The notes beneath the pieces are model-generated. The model worked only from the letters and a program-made list of their open reading frames with translations, searched no databases and was not told where the DNA came from. Below, piece by piece: positions 15,124 to 24,514 of a stretch of 47,272 nucleotides of DNA. The stretch comes from Campylobacteraceae bacterium (GTDB taxonomy: Bacteria > Campylobacterota > Campylobacteria > Campylobacterales > Sulfurovaceae): the NCBI GenBank assembly GCA_027036015.1, contig JALVTH010000017.1, positions 1 to 47,272 on the forward strand, in the 5' to 3' direction. The position numbers and the translations under genes are program-made. Positions within the stretch are counted from its first letter, which is position 1; each line of letters opens with the position of its first letter.

Positions 15124-18100
15124 ATGTTGAGTATCAAAGAAAAGATTTTGTCATTAATTAAAGAGCGTATTTTAGTCATAGATGGAGCAACGGGAACGCA
15201 AATTCAAGCTCAAAAAATACCCAAAGAGGCGTGGCTTGATGAAAATGGCAATTTACAAGAAGGGTGTAACGAGCTTTTAAATGCGACTGCACCTGAAATA
15301 ATGCGAAAAATTCATAATGCTTATGCAAAAGCTGGAGCTGATTTAATTAAAACAAATACCTTTGGCGCAATGCCTTGGGTTTTAGATGAGTATGGTTTGG
15401 CGCATCGAAGTTATGAGCTTGCTAAAAAGGGTGCTGCAATTGTCAAAGAAATTTGTGATAAATATTCAACAAAAGAAAAACCCCGTTTTGTTTTAGGCTC
15501 AATTGGACCAGGAACCAAACTTCCAAGTCTTGGACATATCGATTATGATGAGATGTTTAGCGGCTATAAAGAGACGGCTTTAGGACTTATTGATGGAGGA
15601 TGTGATGTTTTTTTACTTGAGACTTGCCAAGACCCACTCCAAATAAAAGCGGCAATTCATGCTTGTGAAGCGGCTAACAAAGAGCGAGGCGTTAAACTTC
15701 CTATTATGGTTTCTGTTACAATTGAGCTTAGTGGAACAATGCTTATTGGAACTGATGCAGAGACAATTGTAACAATATTAGAGCCATTTGATATTTTATC
15801 GCTTGGATTTAACTGTGGAACTGGACCAGATCAGGTAGAAAAGCATTTAAAAGTACTCTCAAAGCTTTGTAAGTTTCCAATTTCGATTCATTCAAATGCT
15901 GGTTTGCCACAAAATAGAGGCGGTTATACCTATTATCCCATGGGTCCTCAAGAATTTAGTCAAAAGCAAGTTGCATTTACACAATATGATGGGGTATGCT
16001 TTTTAGGTGGATGTTGTGGAACAACTCCTCAGCATATTTGGGAGTTACACAAAGCCGTACAAGGTATCAAGCCAAAACCGCCAAAAGGAAAGATAAAGCC
16101 AAGTATTGCTTCGCTTTTTAATAGCGTTGAGCTTTTTCAAGAGCCAGCACCACTGCTTGTTGGTGAGCGAAGTAACGCCACCGGTTCAAAAGCTTTTCGC
16201 GAGCTTATTTTAAATTCTGATTATGAAGGAACATTAAGCGTTGCACAAGAGCAGGTTCGAAGTGGAGCGCATTGTTTAGATGTAAATGTTGAGTTTGCAG
16301 GACGCGATGGGGCAAAAGATATGAAAGCAGTAATGCAGCTTTATAACGAAAAGATTGTTTTGCCTCTAATGCCAGATGCAACACGTGTAAATACCATTGA
16401 AACGGCTCTTAAATGCATTGGTGGGAAGCCAATTATCAATTCAACCAATTTAGAAGATGGAGAAGAGAAGTTTCATGCAATTTGTCATTTGGCAAAAAAG
16501 TTTGGTGCTGCACTTGTTTGTTTGACAATTGATGAAAATGGAATGGCAAAAACTAAAGAGCAAAAAGTAGCAGTTGCTGAGCGAATGTATGAGATGGCTA
16601 CTAAAATTCATGGAATAAATCCAAGCAATTTGCTCTTTGATGTTTTAACTTTTACTGTTGGCTCAGGCGATTTGGAATATCGAGACGCTGCAATTGAGAC
16701 AATTGAAGCAATTAGAGAGATTCGTAAACGTCATCCTGAAGTTGGAACAATTTTAGGGCTTTCAAATATTTCGTTTGGTTTACAACCACATGCAAGAAGA
16801 TATCTTAACTCAGTCTTTTTGCACCATTGTGTTGAAGCAGGTTTGAGTGCTGTAATTATTAATGTAAAACATATCATTCCAATAGAAAAAATTAGTCAAG
16901 AAGATAGAGCAATTTGTGAAGAGTTGCTTTTTCATCCAGATGATAATTCTCTTTTTAAATTTATTGAACATTTTTCGGAAAAAAAGGTAGAAGATAGTGC
17001 AACTGATGAAGCATTTGAAGCTCTTTCAACCGAAGAGAAAATCAAAAAGCTTTTGATGGATGGTGATAAAGAGCGAATGATTCCTTTGGTGGAAAAAGCG
17101 CGTCACGAAATTTCGCCAGATAAAATTGTTAATGAGATTTTAATTGATGCAATGAAAGTAGTTGGAGAGCTTTTTGGCGAAGGAAAAATGCAGCTTCCTT
17201 TTGTTTTGCAAAGTGCTGAAACAATGAAAGCAACTGTTGATTATCTCAATCCATATTTAACAAAAAAAGAAAAAGCATCAGATACTACTTTGGTGCTTGG
17301 AACCGTTAAAGGGGATGTGCATGATGTTGGGAAAAATTTAGTAGATATTATTTTGACAAATAATGGTTTTAAGGTGATTAATGTTGGAATTAAAACAGAG
17401 CTTGAAACATTTCTAAAAGCTTATAAAGAGCATAATGCCCATGCAATTGGAATGAGTGGACTTTTGGTTAAATCTACTGCTATTATGAGAGAAAATCTTG
17501 AAGAGATGGCAAAAATGGGAATTGATGTTCCGGTTTTACTTGGGGGAGCGGCTCTTACAAAAAGCTTTGTTGATGAATTTTGCCGCCCAATTTATAAAGG
17601 ACCTATTTTTTATTGTCGTGATGCTTTTGATGGTGTTATTGCAATGAGTAGAATTGAGCAGTGGCTTAAAGAAAAAGAGACAAATCCAGATGCAAAACTT
17701 GATACGAATTTAGGAAGCGATGGAGAAGTTGTTCAAAAGAAAGAGGAAAAAAAGATAGTTATACCGCCATTTGAACAAATTAAGATGCCTCCAAAAGTTC
17801 CAATTCCAACCCCTCCTTTTTGGGGAAGACGTGTATTGCAAAAAAAAGATATTGATATCAATATTGTATTTGAATGGGTTAATAAAAAAAGTGTTATTAA
17901 GATGCATTGGGGATATAAACGTGGTAAAATGACAAAAGAGGAGTATCAAAAACTTTTAGAAGAAAAAGTTTACCCTGAATATGAGCGTATTAAGCAAGAG
18001 ATTATTCAAAAAGATTTGTTTGAGCCAACTATTATTTATGGATATTATCCATGCCGTAGTAATGATCAAGAGCTCTATTTGTTTAGTGAAGATGAGGGGT

Positions 18101-18645
18101 GGAATATTGATGAAAATGCGTCAAGAGAAGCTTTTGAAAAGGTAAAAGAAAGAGCTATTGCAAAATTTACATTTCCAAGACAGCGTCGTAAGCCTCATCG
18201 AGCACTCTCAGATTTTTTTAGACACGATAGACACGATGTGGTAGCTTTAACTTGTGTGAGTGCTGGAGAAAAATTTTCAAAATATGAAAAAGAGCTTTAT
18301 GATGCTGGGAAATATTTGGAATATAATATGATTCATGGCTTTTCTGTTGAGCTTGCTGAGGCTTTAGCTGAGGTGGTGCATAAGCAAATTAGAATGGATT
18401 TAAATATTTTAAAAGAAGATGAAAAGGCAACCTTAAGAGATGTTAGAATGCGCCGTTATCAAGGGGCAAGATACTCTTTTGGTTATCCAGCTTGTCCTGA
18501 TTTGGAGCAAAATAAAATTATTTTTGATTTATTAAAGCCTGAAGAGTTTGGAATAACGCTAAGTGAGACATTTCAAATTCATCCTGAACAAAGTACCACA
18601 GCTTTAGTAGTGCATCATAAAGATGCTACTTATTATGCGGTGTAA
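15124..18645 (+). CDS. metH: Cobalamin-dependent methionine synthase MetH
   Basis: MetH methylates homocysteine from 5-methyltetrahydrofolate through methylcobalamin. All four modules are present in 1173 residues. The homocysteine domain (1-320) has zinc cysteines C231, C297 and C298. The folate (pterin-binding) domain (about 340-600) has VGERSNATGSKAF. The cobalamin cap and binding domain (about 650-880) has the DVHDVGKN motif and axial ligand His733. The C-terminal reactivation domain binds S-adenosylmethionine (YQGARYSFGYPACPDLEQ). Start ATG 15124 follows AAAGGTAAAA. It is divergent from the BtuB-like receptor operon, which fits a B12 supply-and-use module. The reactivation domain means reductive methylation by a flavodoxin-like partner is expected. 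Confidence 0.98.
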   Translation: MLSIKEKILSLIKERILVIDGATGTQIQAQKIPKEAWLDENGNLQEGCNELLNATAPEIMRKIHNAYAKAGADLIKTNTFGAMPWVLDEYGLAHRSYELAKKGAAIVKEICDKYSTKEKPRFVLGSIGPGTKLPSLGHIDYDEMFSGYKETALGLIDGGCDVFLLETCQDPLQIKAAIHACEAANKERGVKLPIMVSVTIELSGTMLIGTDAETIVTILEPFDILSLGFNCGTGPDQVEKHLKVLSKLCKFPISIHSNAGLPQNRGGYTYYPMGPQEFSQKQVAFTQYDGVCFLGGCCGTTPQHIWELHKAVQGIKPKPPKGKIKPSIASLFNSVELFQEPAPLLVGERSNATGSKAFRELILNSDYEGTLSVAQEQVRSGAHCLDVNVEFAGRDGAKDMKAVMQLYNEKIVLPLMPDATRVNTIETALKCIGGKPIINSTNLEDGEEKFHAICHLAKKFGAALVCLTIDENGMAKTKEQKVAVAERMYEMATKIHGINPSNLLFDVLTFTVGSGDLEYRDAAIETIEAIREIRKRHPEVGTILGLSNISFGLQPHARRYLNSVFLHHCVEAGLSAVIINVKHIIPIEKISQEDRAICEELLFHPDDNSLFKFIEHFSEKKVEDSATDEAFEALSTEEKIKKLLMDGDKERMIPLVEKARHEISPDKIVNEILIDAMKVVGELFGEGKMQLPFVLQSAETMKATVDYLNPYLTKKEKASDTTLVLGTVKGDVHDVGKNLVDIILTNNGFKVINVGIKTELETFLKAYKEHNAHAIGMSGLLVKSTAIMRENLEEMAKMGIDVPVLLGGAALTKSFVDEFCRPIYKGPIFYCRDAFDGVIAMSRIEQWLKEKETNPDAKLDTNLGSDGEVVQKKEEKKIVIPPFEQIKMPPKVPIPTPPFWGRRVLQKKDIDINIVFEWVNKKSVIKMHWGYKRGKMTKEEYQKLLEEKVYPEYERIKQEIIQKDLFEPTIIYGYYPCRSNDQELYLFSEDEGWNIDENASREAFEKVKERAIAKFTFPRQRRKPHRALSDFFRHDRHDVVALTCVSAGEKFSKYEKELYDAGKYLEYNMIHGFSVELAEALAEVVHKQIRMDLNILKEDEKATLRDVRMRRYQGARYSFGYPACPDLEQNKIIFDLLKPEEFGITLSETFQIHPEQSTTALVVHHKDATYYAV

Positions 18646-18658
18646 GATTACATCGCAT
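18635..18658. terminator. Shared hairpin at the metH / HTH-gene junction
   Basis: ATGCGGTGTAA (18635-18645) and TTACATCGCAT (18648-18658) are inverted with one G.U-compatible mismatch. The effective stem is nine pairs with a six-base loop. The metH stop lies in the left arm and the stop of the opposing gene begins at the last base of the right arm. Confidence 0.6.
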
Positions 18659-18948
18659 TAAATTGTTAGTTTTTCCAAAATAATTTTAATTTGATTTAAT
18701 TCATTTTTAATATTTAAAAGTTCTTCATAAATTAATTCTGGAGTAATTGTTTTTTTACTACTTTCTTGATTTTGAGTTTTTGTTTCTTTGCTTTCTTGGA
18801 TTGTATCATCTTTAATAAAAACTTTTTCTTTGCCATCAATGATTTTGGTTTTTGTCTCAACTTTGCCACTTTTTGCTAATTTAACAGCTTGAAAGATACT
18901 AATTTTATGCTTTAAGGCATACTCTTTAATACTAATGTAATTACTCAT
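18658..18948 (-). CDS. Small HTH-like protein with C-terminal coiled coil
   Basis: Family not recognised. The 96-residue product starts MSNYISIKEYALKHKISIFQ. This opening reads like a winged or MerR/excisionase-type helix-turn-helix (sIKEYALKHKISIFQAVKLAKSGKVETK), followed by a wing-like strand pair (IIDGKEKVFIKDD). A polar Gln/Ser/Lys linker leads to a heptad-rich C-terminal helix (LLNIKNELNQIKIILEKL), suggesting a dimer. Its ATG overlaps the nadE stop by four bases (ATGA), so it is made with NAD synthetase. A DNA-binding or adaptor role is plausible but unproven. Confidence 0.72.
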   Translation of the reverse strand: MSNYISIKEYALKHKISIFQAVKLAKSGKVETKTKIIDGKEKVFIKDDTIQESKETKTQNQESSKKTITPELIYEELLNIKNELNQIKIILEKLTI

Positions 18949-20840
18949 TCAAGCTCCTTTAAAAAACTTTGAAAGTTTGCATCACTTGGCATGCGCCAAT
19001 TGGCTCTTGGGCTAAGACTTATAGTTCCCACCATTACACCATCTGGCATACAATTTCGTTTAAATTGTTGGGTAAAAAAGCGCTTAATAAAAACTTTAAG
19101 CCATTTTTTTATTGTTGTTTCATCATAATGAGAAAAAGCCAAAGTTGCTAAAAAGAGTATCTTTTTGGGGCTAAAGCCATGGCGCACAAAGTGGTATAAA
19201 AAGAAGTCATGCAACTCATATGGACCAATGATATCTTCGGTAACTTGAGTGATTGTATCATCTTTATTAGGTAAAAGTTCTGGACTAACAGGAGTGTTTA
19301 AAATATCAGTTAAGACTTGGCTAATTTCGTTGCTTGTTTTTGCAAAATACTCAATAATGTAGCGAACCAACGTTTTTGGAATACCGCTATTTAGCCCATA
19401 CATACTCATATGATCACCATTATAGGTGCTCCACCCAAGAGCAATTTCGCTTAAATCTCCCGTTCCAATAACAAGACCATTTTCTTTATTGGCTGTATTC
19501 ATTAAAATAGCAGTTCGAGCACGCGCTTGCACATTTTCATAGGTTACATCATGAATATTTGGATCATGCTTGATAGCTTCAAACATACTAAGCGATAAAT
19601 CTTTAATTGAAACTTCTTGTAAAGTTACGCCAAGTTTTTTACAAAGTGCTAAAGCATTTTGATAGGTTCTATTTGTTGTGCCAAAACCTGGCATTGTTAT
19701 TGCAATAATCTCTTTATAATCCCAATTAGCTATTGTAAAAGCTTTGTGGGTGCTAAGCAAAGCCAAAGTAGAATCAAGCCCCCCACTTATTCCAATAATA
19801 GCCTTTTTAATATTGGCTTGCTTCATTCTTCGAATAAGAGCATAAGCTTGAATATTGGTAATCTCTTCGCATCGTTTAGCTCTTTTGCTTTTATCTTTTG
19901 GTACAAAAGGATGTGGATCAATAAAACGATTTATTGAATTTGGAGTATTTATTTTTGATAGTGGAATAGTTCTTATATTATGCTTTGGTGCTTGATTAAA
20001 ACTGCTATCAATAAGTCGTAAATTGCTAACGCGCTCTAAATCAACTTCGCCATAAATAATTTTACTCTCAAAGCTTAACTTTTCATCTCTTGCAACAATT
20101 TGACCATACTCACTAATAATTAAATCGCCACTAAAAATTGTATCGCTTCCACTCTCACCCAAAGAGCTTGAAGCATATGCATAAGCGCAAATGAGTCTTG
20201 CACTTTGCGTTCGAACAAGCTCACTTCGATATTCACCTTTTCCAATAATTTCATTACTTGCACTTAAATTTAAAATTAAATTGGCTCCAGATTCAGCCAA
20301 AGCATTGCTTGGAGGAGTTGTTGCCCATAAATCTTCACAAATTTCTACACCAAAGCAAAGCAAATCTTTTTGAAAGAGTAAATCTGTGCCAAAAGGAACT
20401 TCTTGATTAAGCAAAAAAATGGTTTTATTTTTTATCTCTTTGCCGCTTACAAAATGTCTGAGTTCATAAAACTCTTGTTTATTTGGAATATAGCTTTTTG
20501 GCACAATGCCTAAGATTTTTCCTTTTTGTATAATAGCAGCACAGTTGTAAAGTTTGTTTGCTTCTTTTAGGGCAATGCCAAGAATAATAATGATATCTAT
20601 ATTTTTACTCTCTTGTAAAATTAATTTAAGCGCTTTAAGCTCTTCATTATAGATATGGCTTTGAAAAAATAGATCTCCAATACCATATCCAATTAAAGAA
20701 AGTTCTGGAAAAAGAGCAATTGTGGCATTTTTTTTATTTGCCTCTTTAGCAAGCGTTATAATTTCTTTAGCATTTTCTTGGCAATTGGCTAAAAAAAGCT
20801 TTGGTGCAATTGCTGCAATTTTATAAAATCCATGCATCAT
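18945..20840 (-). CDS. nadE: Glutamine-dependent NAD+ synthetase (two-domain)
   Basis: It converts nicotinic acid adenine dinucleotide to NAD+ using ATP and ammonia from glutamine. The 631-residue protein joins an N-terminal nitrilase-type glutaminase with the Glu-Lys-Cys triad (E46 in LFPELSL, K115 in IVPKSYIP, C168 in VEICEDLW) to a C-terminal synthetase with the ATP-pyrophosphatase P-loop SGGLDS at 352-357. The double ATG at 20840 and 20837 follows AAAAAGG; either could be used. A TATAAT -10 box is at 20863-20858. It is cotranscribed with the small HTH-like gene. With nadA and nadC at 38.8-40.6 kb, most of the de novo NAD route is in the window; nadD and nadB are not. Confidence 0.95.
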   Translation of the reverse strand: MMHGFYKIAAIAPKLFLANCQENAKEIITLAKEANKKNATIALFPELSLIGYGIGDLFFQSHIYNEELKALKLILQESKNIDIIIILGIALKEANKLYNCAAIIQKGKILGIVPKSYIPNKQEFYELRHFVSGKEIKNKTIFLLNQEVPFGTDLLFQKDLLCFGVEICEDLWATTPPSNALAESGANLILNLSASNEIIGKGEYRSELVRTQSARLICAYAYASSSLGESGSDTIFSGDLIISEYGQIVARDEKLSFESKIIYGEVDLERVSNLRLIDSSFNQAPKHNIRTIPLSKINTPNSINRFIDPHPFVPKDKSKRAKRCEEITNIQAYALIRRMKQANIKKAIIGISGGLDSTLALLSTHKAFTIANWDYKEIIAITMPGFGTTNRTYQNALALCKKLGVTLQEVSIKDLSLSMFEAIKHDPNIHDVTYENVQARARTAILMNTANKENGLVIGTGDLSEIALGWSTYNGDHMSMYGLNSGIPKTLVRYIIEYFAKTSNEISQVLTDILNTPVSPELLPNKDDTITQVTEDIIGPYELHDFFLYHFVRHGFSPKKILFLATLAFSHYDETTIKKWLKVFIKRFFTQQFKRNCMPDGVMVGTISLSPRANWRMPSDANFQSFLKELE

Positions 20841-20857
20841 AAGCCTTTTTTGGGCAT

Positions 20858-20863
20858 ATTATA
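20858..20863 (-). promoter_or_regulatory. -10 box of nadE
   Basis: TATAAT on the minus strand with AGC before it, giving a very short leader of about 11 bases that still holds the AAAAAGG ribosome site. Confidence 0.55.
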
Positions 20864-20875
20864 GCTAAGTTTTGT

Positions 20876-22201
20876 TTAGCTTGTCCAAAAAAAGTATGCC
20901 ACAAGGCTAAGATAAATTACACCTAACATATTGGCAAAAAATCCCACTTTTGCCATCTCTTTTACTTTGATAACACGGCTACTCATAACAATTGCATTTG
21001 GTGGCGTTGCAATTGGAAGCATAAAAGCATAACTTGCAGCAATTGCTGTAACCATCATAACTGCGAGTGCATTATCACCCATATTTTTGGCAAATTCATA
21101 AAAAATTGGCAAAGCAATGGCAGTTAAAGCTGTATTGCTGGTAATTTCAGTTGTAAAACTAACAAATAAAGCAATAAAAAAGAGTATCCAAAATAGTGGT
21201 AAATGGGTAATAAAGGCAAGTTGATTGGCAATTTCAGCTGCAAGATGTGTTTTTGCAAAGGCTTTGGCAATGCTAAATCCAGCTCCAAATAAAAAGACAA
21301 TTTCATAAGGAATCTCTTTACTATCTTCCCATTCTAAAAATCCAATTTTGGGCATAAACATCAAAAGTCCATAAGAGAGTAAGATAAGTTTTTCATTTAA
21401 GCCAAGTCCATTATAGTAAGGTTTAATTGGCGTATTAATAAGTAATAGAAGCACTAAAGAGCCTAAAATCCAAAGAAGCCTTTTTTGTGTGCTATTTAGC
21501 TCTATTGTTTCTTGAAGTTTTTCAATTTTTTCTTTTTTAACCGCAAGTGATAGAATAAAAGGCACACTTATTAGCATCAAAAGAGCAACTGGGGCTACTT
21601 TTATCATCCACTCTCCAAAAGTAGGAGATACAATATTGTGATCATCTAAAAAGCCAAGTAAAAGCATATTTGGTGGTGTTCCAATTGGAGTAATAATGCC
21701 TCCAATACTTGCTCCATACGCAATGGCAAGGAGAAAGCGAACTTTTAATTTTGTGTTTTGTGTTAAAAAAAGACCTATTGGCATAAGCATAAGTGTAATT
21801 GTTGTATTGCTTAAAATGGAGCTTAAAAGTGCTGAAGTGATAGTTAAAGAATAGATTATCCCTCTTGGAGTATTTGGAAAAAGCGATAAGAGCTTATAGC
21901 TAAAGTATTTATGTAAATTGGTTTTAGCAATAGCAATTGCAATCATAAATCCACCTAAAAAAAGAAAAATAATACCTTTTGAATAATTAGGAGCAACTTC
22001 TTTAAGCGTTAAGATATGCAAAGCTGGAAATAAAATAAGAGGTAAAAGCGAAACAACTCCAAGCGCAATTGCACCGTTAGTCCAAAGCGTTACCAAAAAA
22101 GCAATTATTCCAACTAAAAGAGCTTGTTTAAAAGCAAAAAGACTCAAAGCTGCTGCAAAAAAGACAATACCAATAAAAAAAGCGCTTAAAATCCCTCTCA
22201 T
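20876..22201 (-). CDS. SLC13/DASS family anion transporter
   Basis: An inner-membrane symporter of the divalent anion:sodium family (dicarboxylates, sulfate or similar). The 441 residues form about twelve helices. The two repeated Ser-Asn-Thr signatures of the substrate and sodium sites are present: SNTTITLML near residue 131 and SNTALTAIALP near residue 360. PIGTPPNMLLL and PIATPPNAIV are the matching Pro-rich loops. ATG 22201 has AAAGG upstream and a TATAAT box at 22227-22222. It is a single gene between nadE and the rhodanese gene. The substrate cannot be deduced from sequence; C4-dicarboxylate uptake would suit an organism with the SdhABE complex, but that is inference. Confidence 0.87.
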   Translation of the reverse strand: MRGILSAFFIGIVFFAAALSLFAFKQALLVGIIAFLVTLWTNGAIALGVVSLLPLILFPALHILTLKEVAPNYSKGIIFLFLGGFMIAIAIAKTNLHKYFSYKLLSLFPNTPRGIIYSLTITSALLSSILSNTTITLMLMPIGLFLTQNTKLKVRFLLAIAYGASIGGIITPIGTPPNMLLLGFLDDHNIVSPTFGEWMIKVAPVALLMLISVPFILSLAVKKEKIEKLQETIELNSTQKRLLWILGSLVLLLLINTPIKPYYNGLGLNEKLILLSYGLLMFMPKIGFLEWEDSKEIPYEIVFLFGAGFSIAKAFAKTHLAAEIANQLAFITHLPLFWILFFIALFVSFTTEITSNTALTAIALPIFYEFAKNMGDNALAVMMVTAIAASYAFMLPIATPPNAIVMSSRVIKVKEMAKVGFFANMLGVIYLSLVAYFFWTS

Positions 22202-22221
22202 TTTTGTGCCTTTTTTTGTTT

Positions 22222-22227
22222 ATTATA
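22222..22227 (-). promoter_or_regulatory. -10 box of the SLC13-type transporter
   Basis: TATAAT preceded by TGC on the minus strand, about 20 bases before the start codon. Confidence 0.55.
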
Positions 22228-22252
22228 GCACAAAAAAGAGAGGTTAAGAGAA

Positions 22253-22615
22253 TTATTTTTCAAATGGACCTTGAGCAATTTTACCACTATAAGCTACAAT
22301 GCCATACGTTAAATTGCCAACATTTTTAAAGCCATAGCGTTTCATAATTTGTTGTACTTGATAACTTCTATTTCCTGTTCTGCAATAAAGTATTATATTT
22401 TTATCTTTTAAATTTTGAATCTTGTCAAACCATTCTTGAAAGCGGCTTGTTGGCAAAAGCATATCTGTTGGCTCAATATGAGCCATTTCATATTCAAACG
22501 GCTCTCTTACATCGATTAAAATAAAATCAACTTTGCCTTCTTCTTTTGCTTTAAGCAGGGTTTGAAGCTCTTCATCCATTAATTGTTCTTTATGTACTAA
22601 TTCATTTATATCCAT
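22253..22615 (-). CDS. Rhodanese-like sulfurtransferase domain protein
   Basis: A single rhodanese domain of 120 residues without a signal peptide, so cytoplasmic. The active-site loop is CRTGNRS with Cys78, and the entry motif LIDVREPFEYEMAHIE is near residue 33. Such proteins move sulfane sulfur between thiols, thiosulfate or polysulfide and acceptors; the acceptor here is unknown. ATG 22615 is preceded by TAGGATAG and a TATAAT at 22649-22644, so it has its own promoter between dsbD and the transporter. The position behind dsbD may reflect a shared thiol theme. Confidence 0.9.
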   Translation of the reverse strand: MDINELVHKEQLMDEELQTLLKAKEEGKVDFILIDVREPFEYEMAHIEPTDMLLPTSRFQEWFDKIQNLKDKNIILYCRTGNRSYQVQQIMKRYGFKNVGNLTYGIVAYSGKIAQGPFEK

Positions 22616-22643
22616 TAAATCTATCCTACATTTTTTTGACGCA

Positions 22644-22649
22644 ATTATA
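22644..22649 (-). promoter_or_regulatory. -10 box of the rhodanese gene
   Basis: TATAAT on the minus strand immediately after the dsbD stop codon, in the short gap between dsbD and the rhodanese gene. Confidence 0.55.
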
Positions 22650-24413
22650 CTATTTTACACTTTGTAAAAGTTGTAAAAATTTCTCTGGCGAAATAAAGCC
22701 TTGAATAAATTTATCTTCAAGCGCTGTGCCATTAGAATCAAAAATTAAAATATTTGGTGCTCCAAAAATTTTAAAATGATTCATAATTGCTTGGTCATCT
22801 TTTGTATATTTTGTAATGTCTAATTTAATCACTTTAAAACGCTTAAGCTCCTTTTGCACCTTTTTATTTGGAAAAGTAATTGTTGCAAGCTCAGTGCATG
22901 CTGCGCAATTTTCTTTGCCAATATCAATAACAACAGGCTTTTTGGCGTTTTTAATTTCATCTAAAAGCTCTTTTAAAGTGTAGCTTTTGGCATGAGGCTC
23001 TTTTGTTGGAGCTATTTGAACTTGTTTTGCAACAAAGGGTTCAAGTGGGTTAAAAATAGATTTTGCTCCACTAATTGCGCCAAGAAAAAGTGCACTTGCA
23101 TAAAGAAGCATTAAAAAGTTAAATACTTTAAAAACTCCACTAAAGCCTCGCGCTTCTTTGCCATCAAATACACCAAAAAAGATTGCTCCACCAATTAATA
23201 AGATACTTAATAAAAGCATAAAAGTTGTAGGATTTAAGATTCCTCTTGCTACATAAAGTGCCATAATAAGCATTAAAAAGCCAAAAAATTGAGAGACTCT
23301 TTCCATCCAGCCGCCTGGTTTTGGCAAAAGATTTTTTGCTCCAAGTCCAACTAAAAGCAGTGGAGCTCCAGCACCAAGCCCCATAACAAAAAGTGCCAAG
23401 CCACCAAGCAAGGCATTCCCAGTAGTTGAGATAAATATAATTGCTCCGCTAATTACTGGAGCAGTGCAAGCTCCTACAACCAAAGCTGAAATTGCACCCA
23501 TAACAGCTGTGCTAAAGTATCCTTTGCCTTGAGCTTTATTGCTTAGGTTATTGAGTTTTGATTGCAGTGAGCTTGGCAGTGCCAATTCAAAATATCCAAA
23601 TAAAGAAAAGGCAAGAGCAATAAAAATAAGCGCAATTGGAATAATAACTAATGGATTATTGGCATTTGCTTGCAAATCAAAATGCATCAATCCAGCAACT
23701 ACCCCAATTACTGCATACATAAGTGACATTGCAAGAACATAAATGAGTGAGAGCATAAAAGAGTGCATTTTTGAAATTTCACCTTGATTTTTGCCAGCTT
23801 GTTGAAGAATAATTGAGCTTAAAATTGGAACCATTGGCAAAATGCAAGGAGTAAGGGATAAAAGCAAGCCAACAATAAAAAAAAGAGCCAAAATAAAAAA
23901 TACCCCTTTGCTTTGAAGTGCATGAACAATTGCTTTGCTATTACCCTCTTTGGCTAAGTGGGTAATTTCGCTTAAAGAGTTTTTTGCTTTGTTTTGAGGG
24001 AGGGTGAGGTTGAATGTAAAATGTTGAGGAGAATAACATATTCCCCTATCTGAACATCCATTTAAGGTTAGTGTGAGTTTTATTTCTTTAGCATTATTAA
24101 ACTCTTTGTAAGGAATTGTAAAAGTGATGTTACCTTCATACACCTTTTGATTATCAACTACTTTTGCAGATGGCAAAGTAGGATGAAGCTCTTTTAGAGT
24201 TGGGGCAGTTTGGATGAGCTTTAATTTATCTTTGTAAATGTGAATCTTTTTACCTAAAATTATATCGATTTTCACACCTTTTTTTGTAGTGCTTGCTTTT
24301 GCTTGAAAAGCTTCTTGTGGACTTAGGAAGTGCTGTTTTACTCCAAAATTTCCAAACCCTCCAGCGCTAATAAGTTCAAAAAAGAGTATAAAAAGAAAAA
24401 AAATTTTTTTCAC
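22650..24413 (-). CDS. dsbD: Thiol:disulfide interchange protein DsbD
   Basis: DsbD carries electrons from cytoplasmic thioredoxin across the inner membrane to periplasmic thiol proteins. The 587-residue product has a signal peptide (VKKIFFLFILFFELISAGG), an N-terminal Ig-like domain with the cysteine pair in CSDRGIC, eight membrane helices with the redox cysteines in LTPCILPMVP and ACTAPVIS, and a C-terminal thioredoxin-like domain with CAAC (C503, C506). The GTG at 24413 has AAGGA seven bases upstream. An in-frame ATG at 24458 lies inside the -10 region and would spoil the signal peptide, so it is rejected. It is divergent from the YyaL-type gene. Confidence 0.93.
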   Translation of the reverse strand: MKKIFFLFILFFELISAGGFGNFGVKQHFLSPQEAFQAKASTTKKGVKIDIILGKKIHIYKDKLKLIQTAPTLKELHPTLPSAKVVDNQKVYEGNITFTIPYKEFNNAKEIKLTLTLNGCSDRGICYSPQHFTFNLTLPQNKAKNSLSEITHLAKEGNSKAIVHALQSKGVFFILALFFIVGLLLSLTPCILPMVPILSSIILQQAGKNQGEISKMHSFMLSLIYVLAMSLMYAVIGVVAGLMHFDLQANANNPLVIIPIALIFIALAFSLFGYFELALPSSLQSKLNNLSNKAQGKGYFSTAVMGAISALVVGACTAPVISGAIIFISTTGNALLGGLALFVMGLGAGAPLLLVGLGAKNLLPKPGGWMERVSQFFGFLMLIMALYVARGILNPTTFMLLLSILLIGGAIFFGVFDGKEARGFSGVFKVFNFLMLLYASALFLGAISGAKSIFNPLEPFVAKQVQIAPTKEPHAKSYTLKELLDEIKNAKKPVVIDIGKENCAACTELATITFPNKKVQKELKRFKVIKLDITKYTKDDQAIMNHFKIFGAPNILIFDSNGTALEDKFIQGFISPEKFLQLLQSVK

Positions 24414-24448
24414 GATAGATTCCTTTTTGCTAATTTTAAGTTTGAAAA

Positions 24449-24454
24449 AGTATA
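24449..24454 (-). promoter_or_regulatory. -10 box of dsbD
   Basis: TATACT on the minus strand, about 36 bases before the GTG start. Confidence 0.4.
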
Positions 24455-24483
24455 ACATAATAAATCTATAATTTTTGTAGAAA

Positions 24484-24489
24484 TATAAT
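24484..24489 (+). promoter_or_regulatory. -10 box of the YyaL-type gene
   Basis: TATAAT on the plus strand, followed by AAAAGGAT as ribosome site and the ATG at 24515. Confidence 0.55.
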
Positions 24490-24514
24490 AAAAGATAATA
24501 TAAAAGGATAAAAA

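Noticed and set aside
24414-24458. Earlier ATG start for dsbD
   Set aside because: The ATG falls within the promoter region, has no ribosome site and would place a charged stretch before the signal peptide; the GTG at 24413 is well placed.
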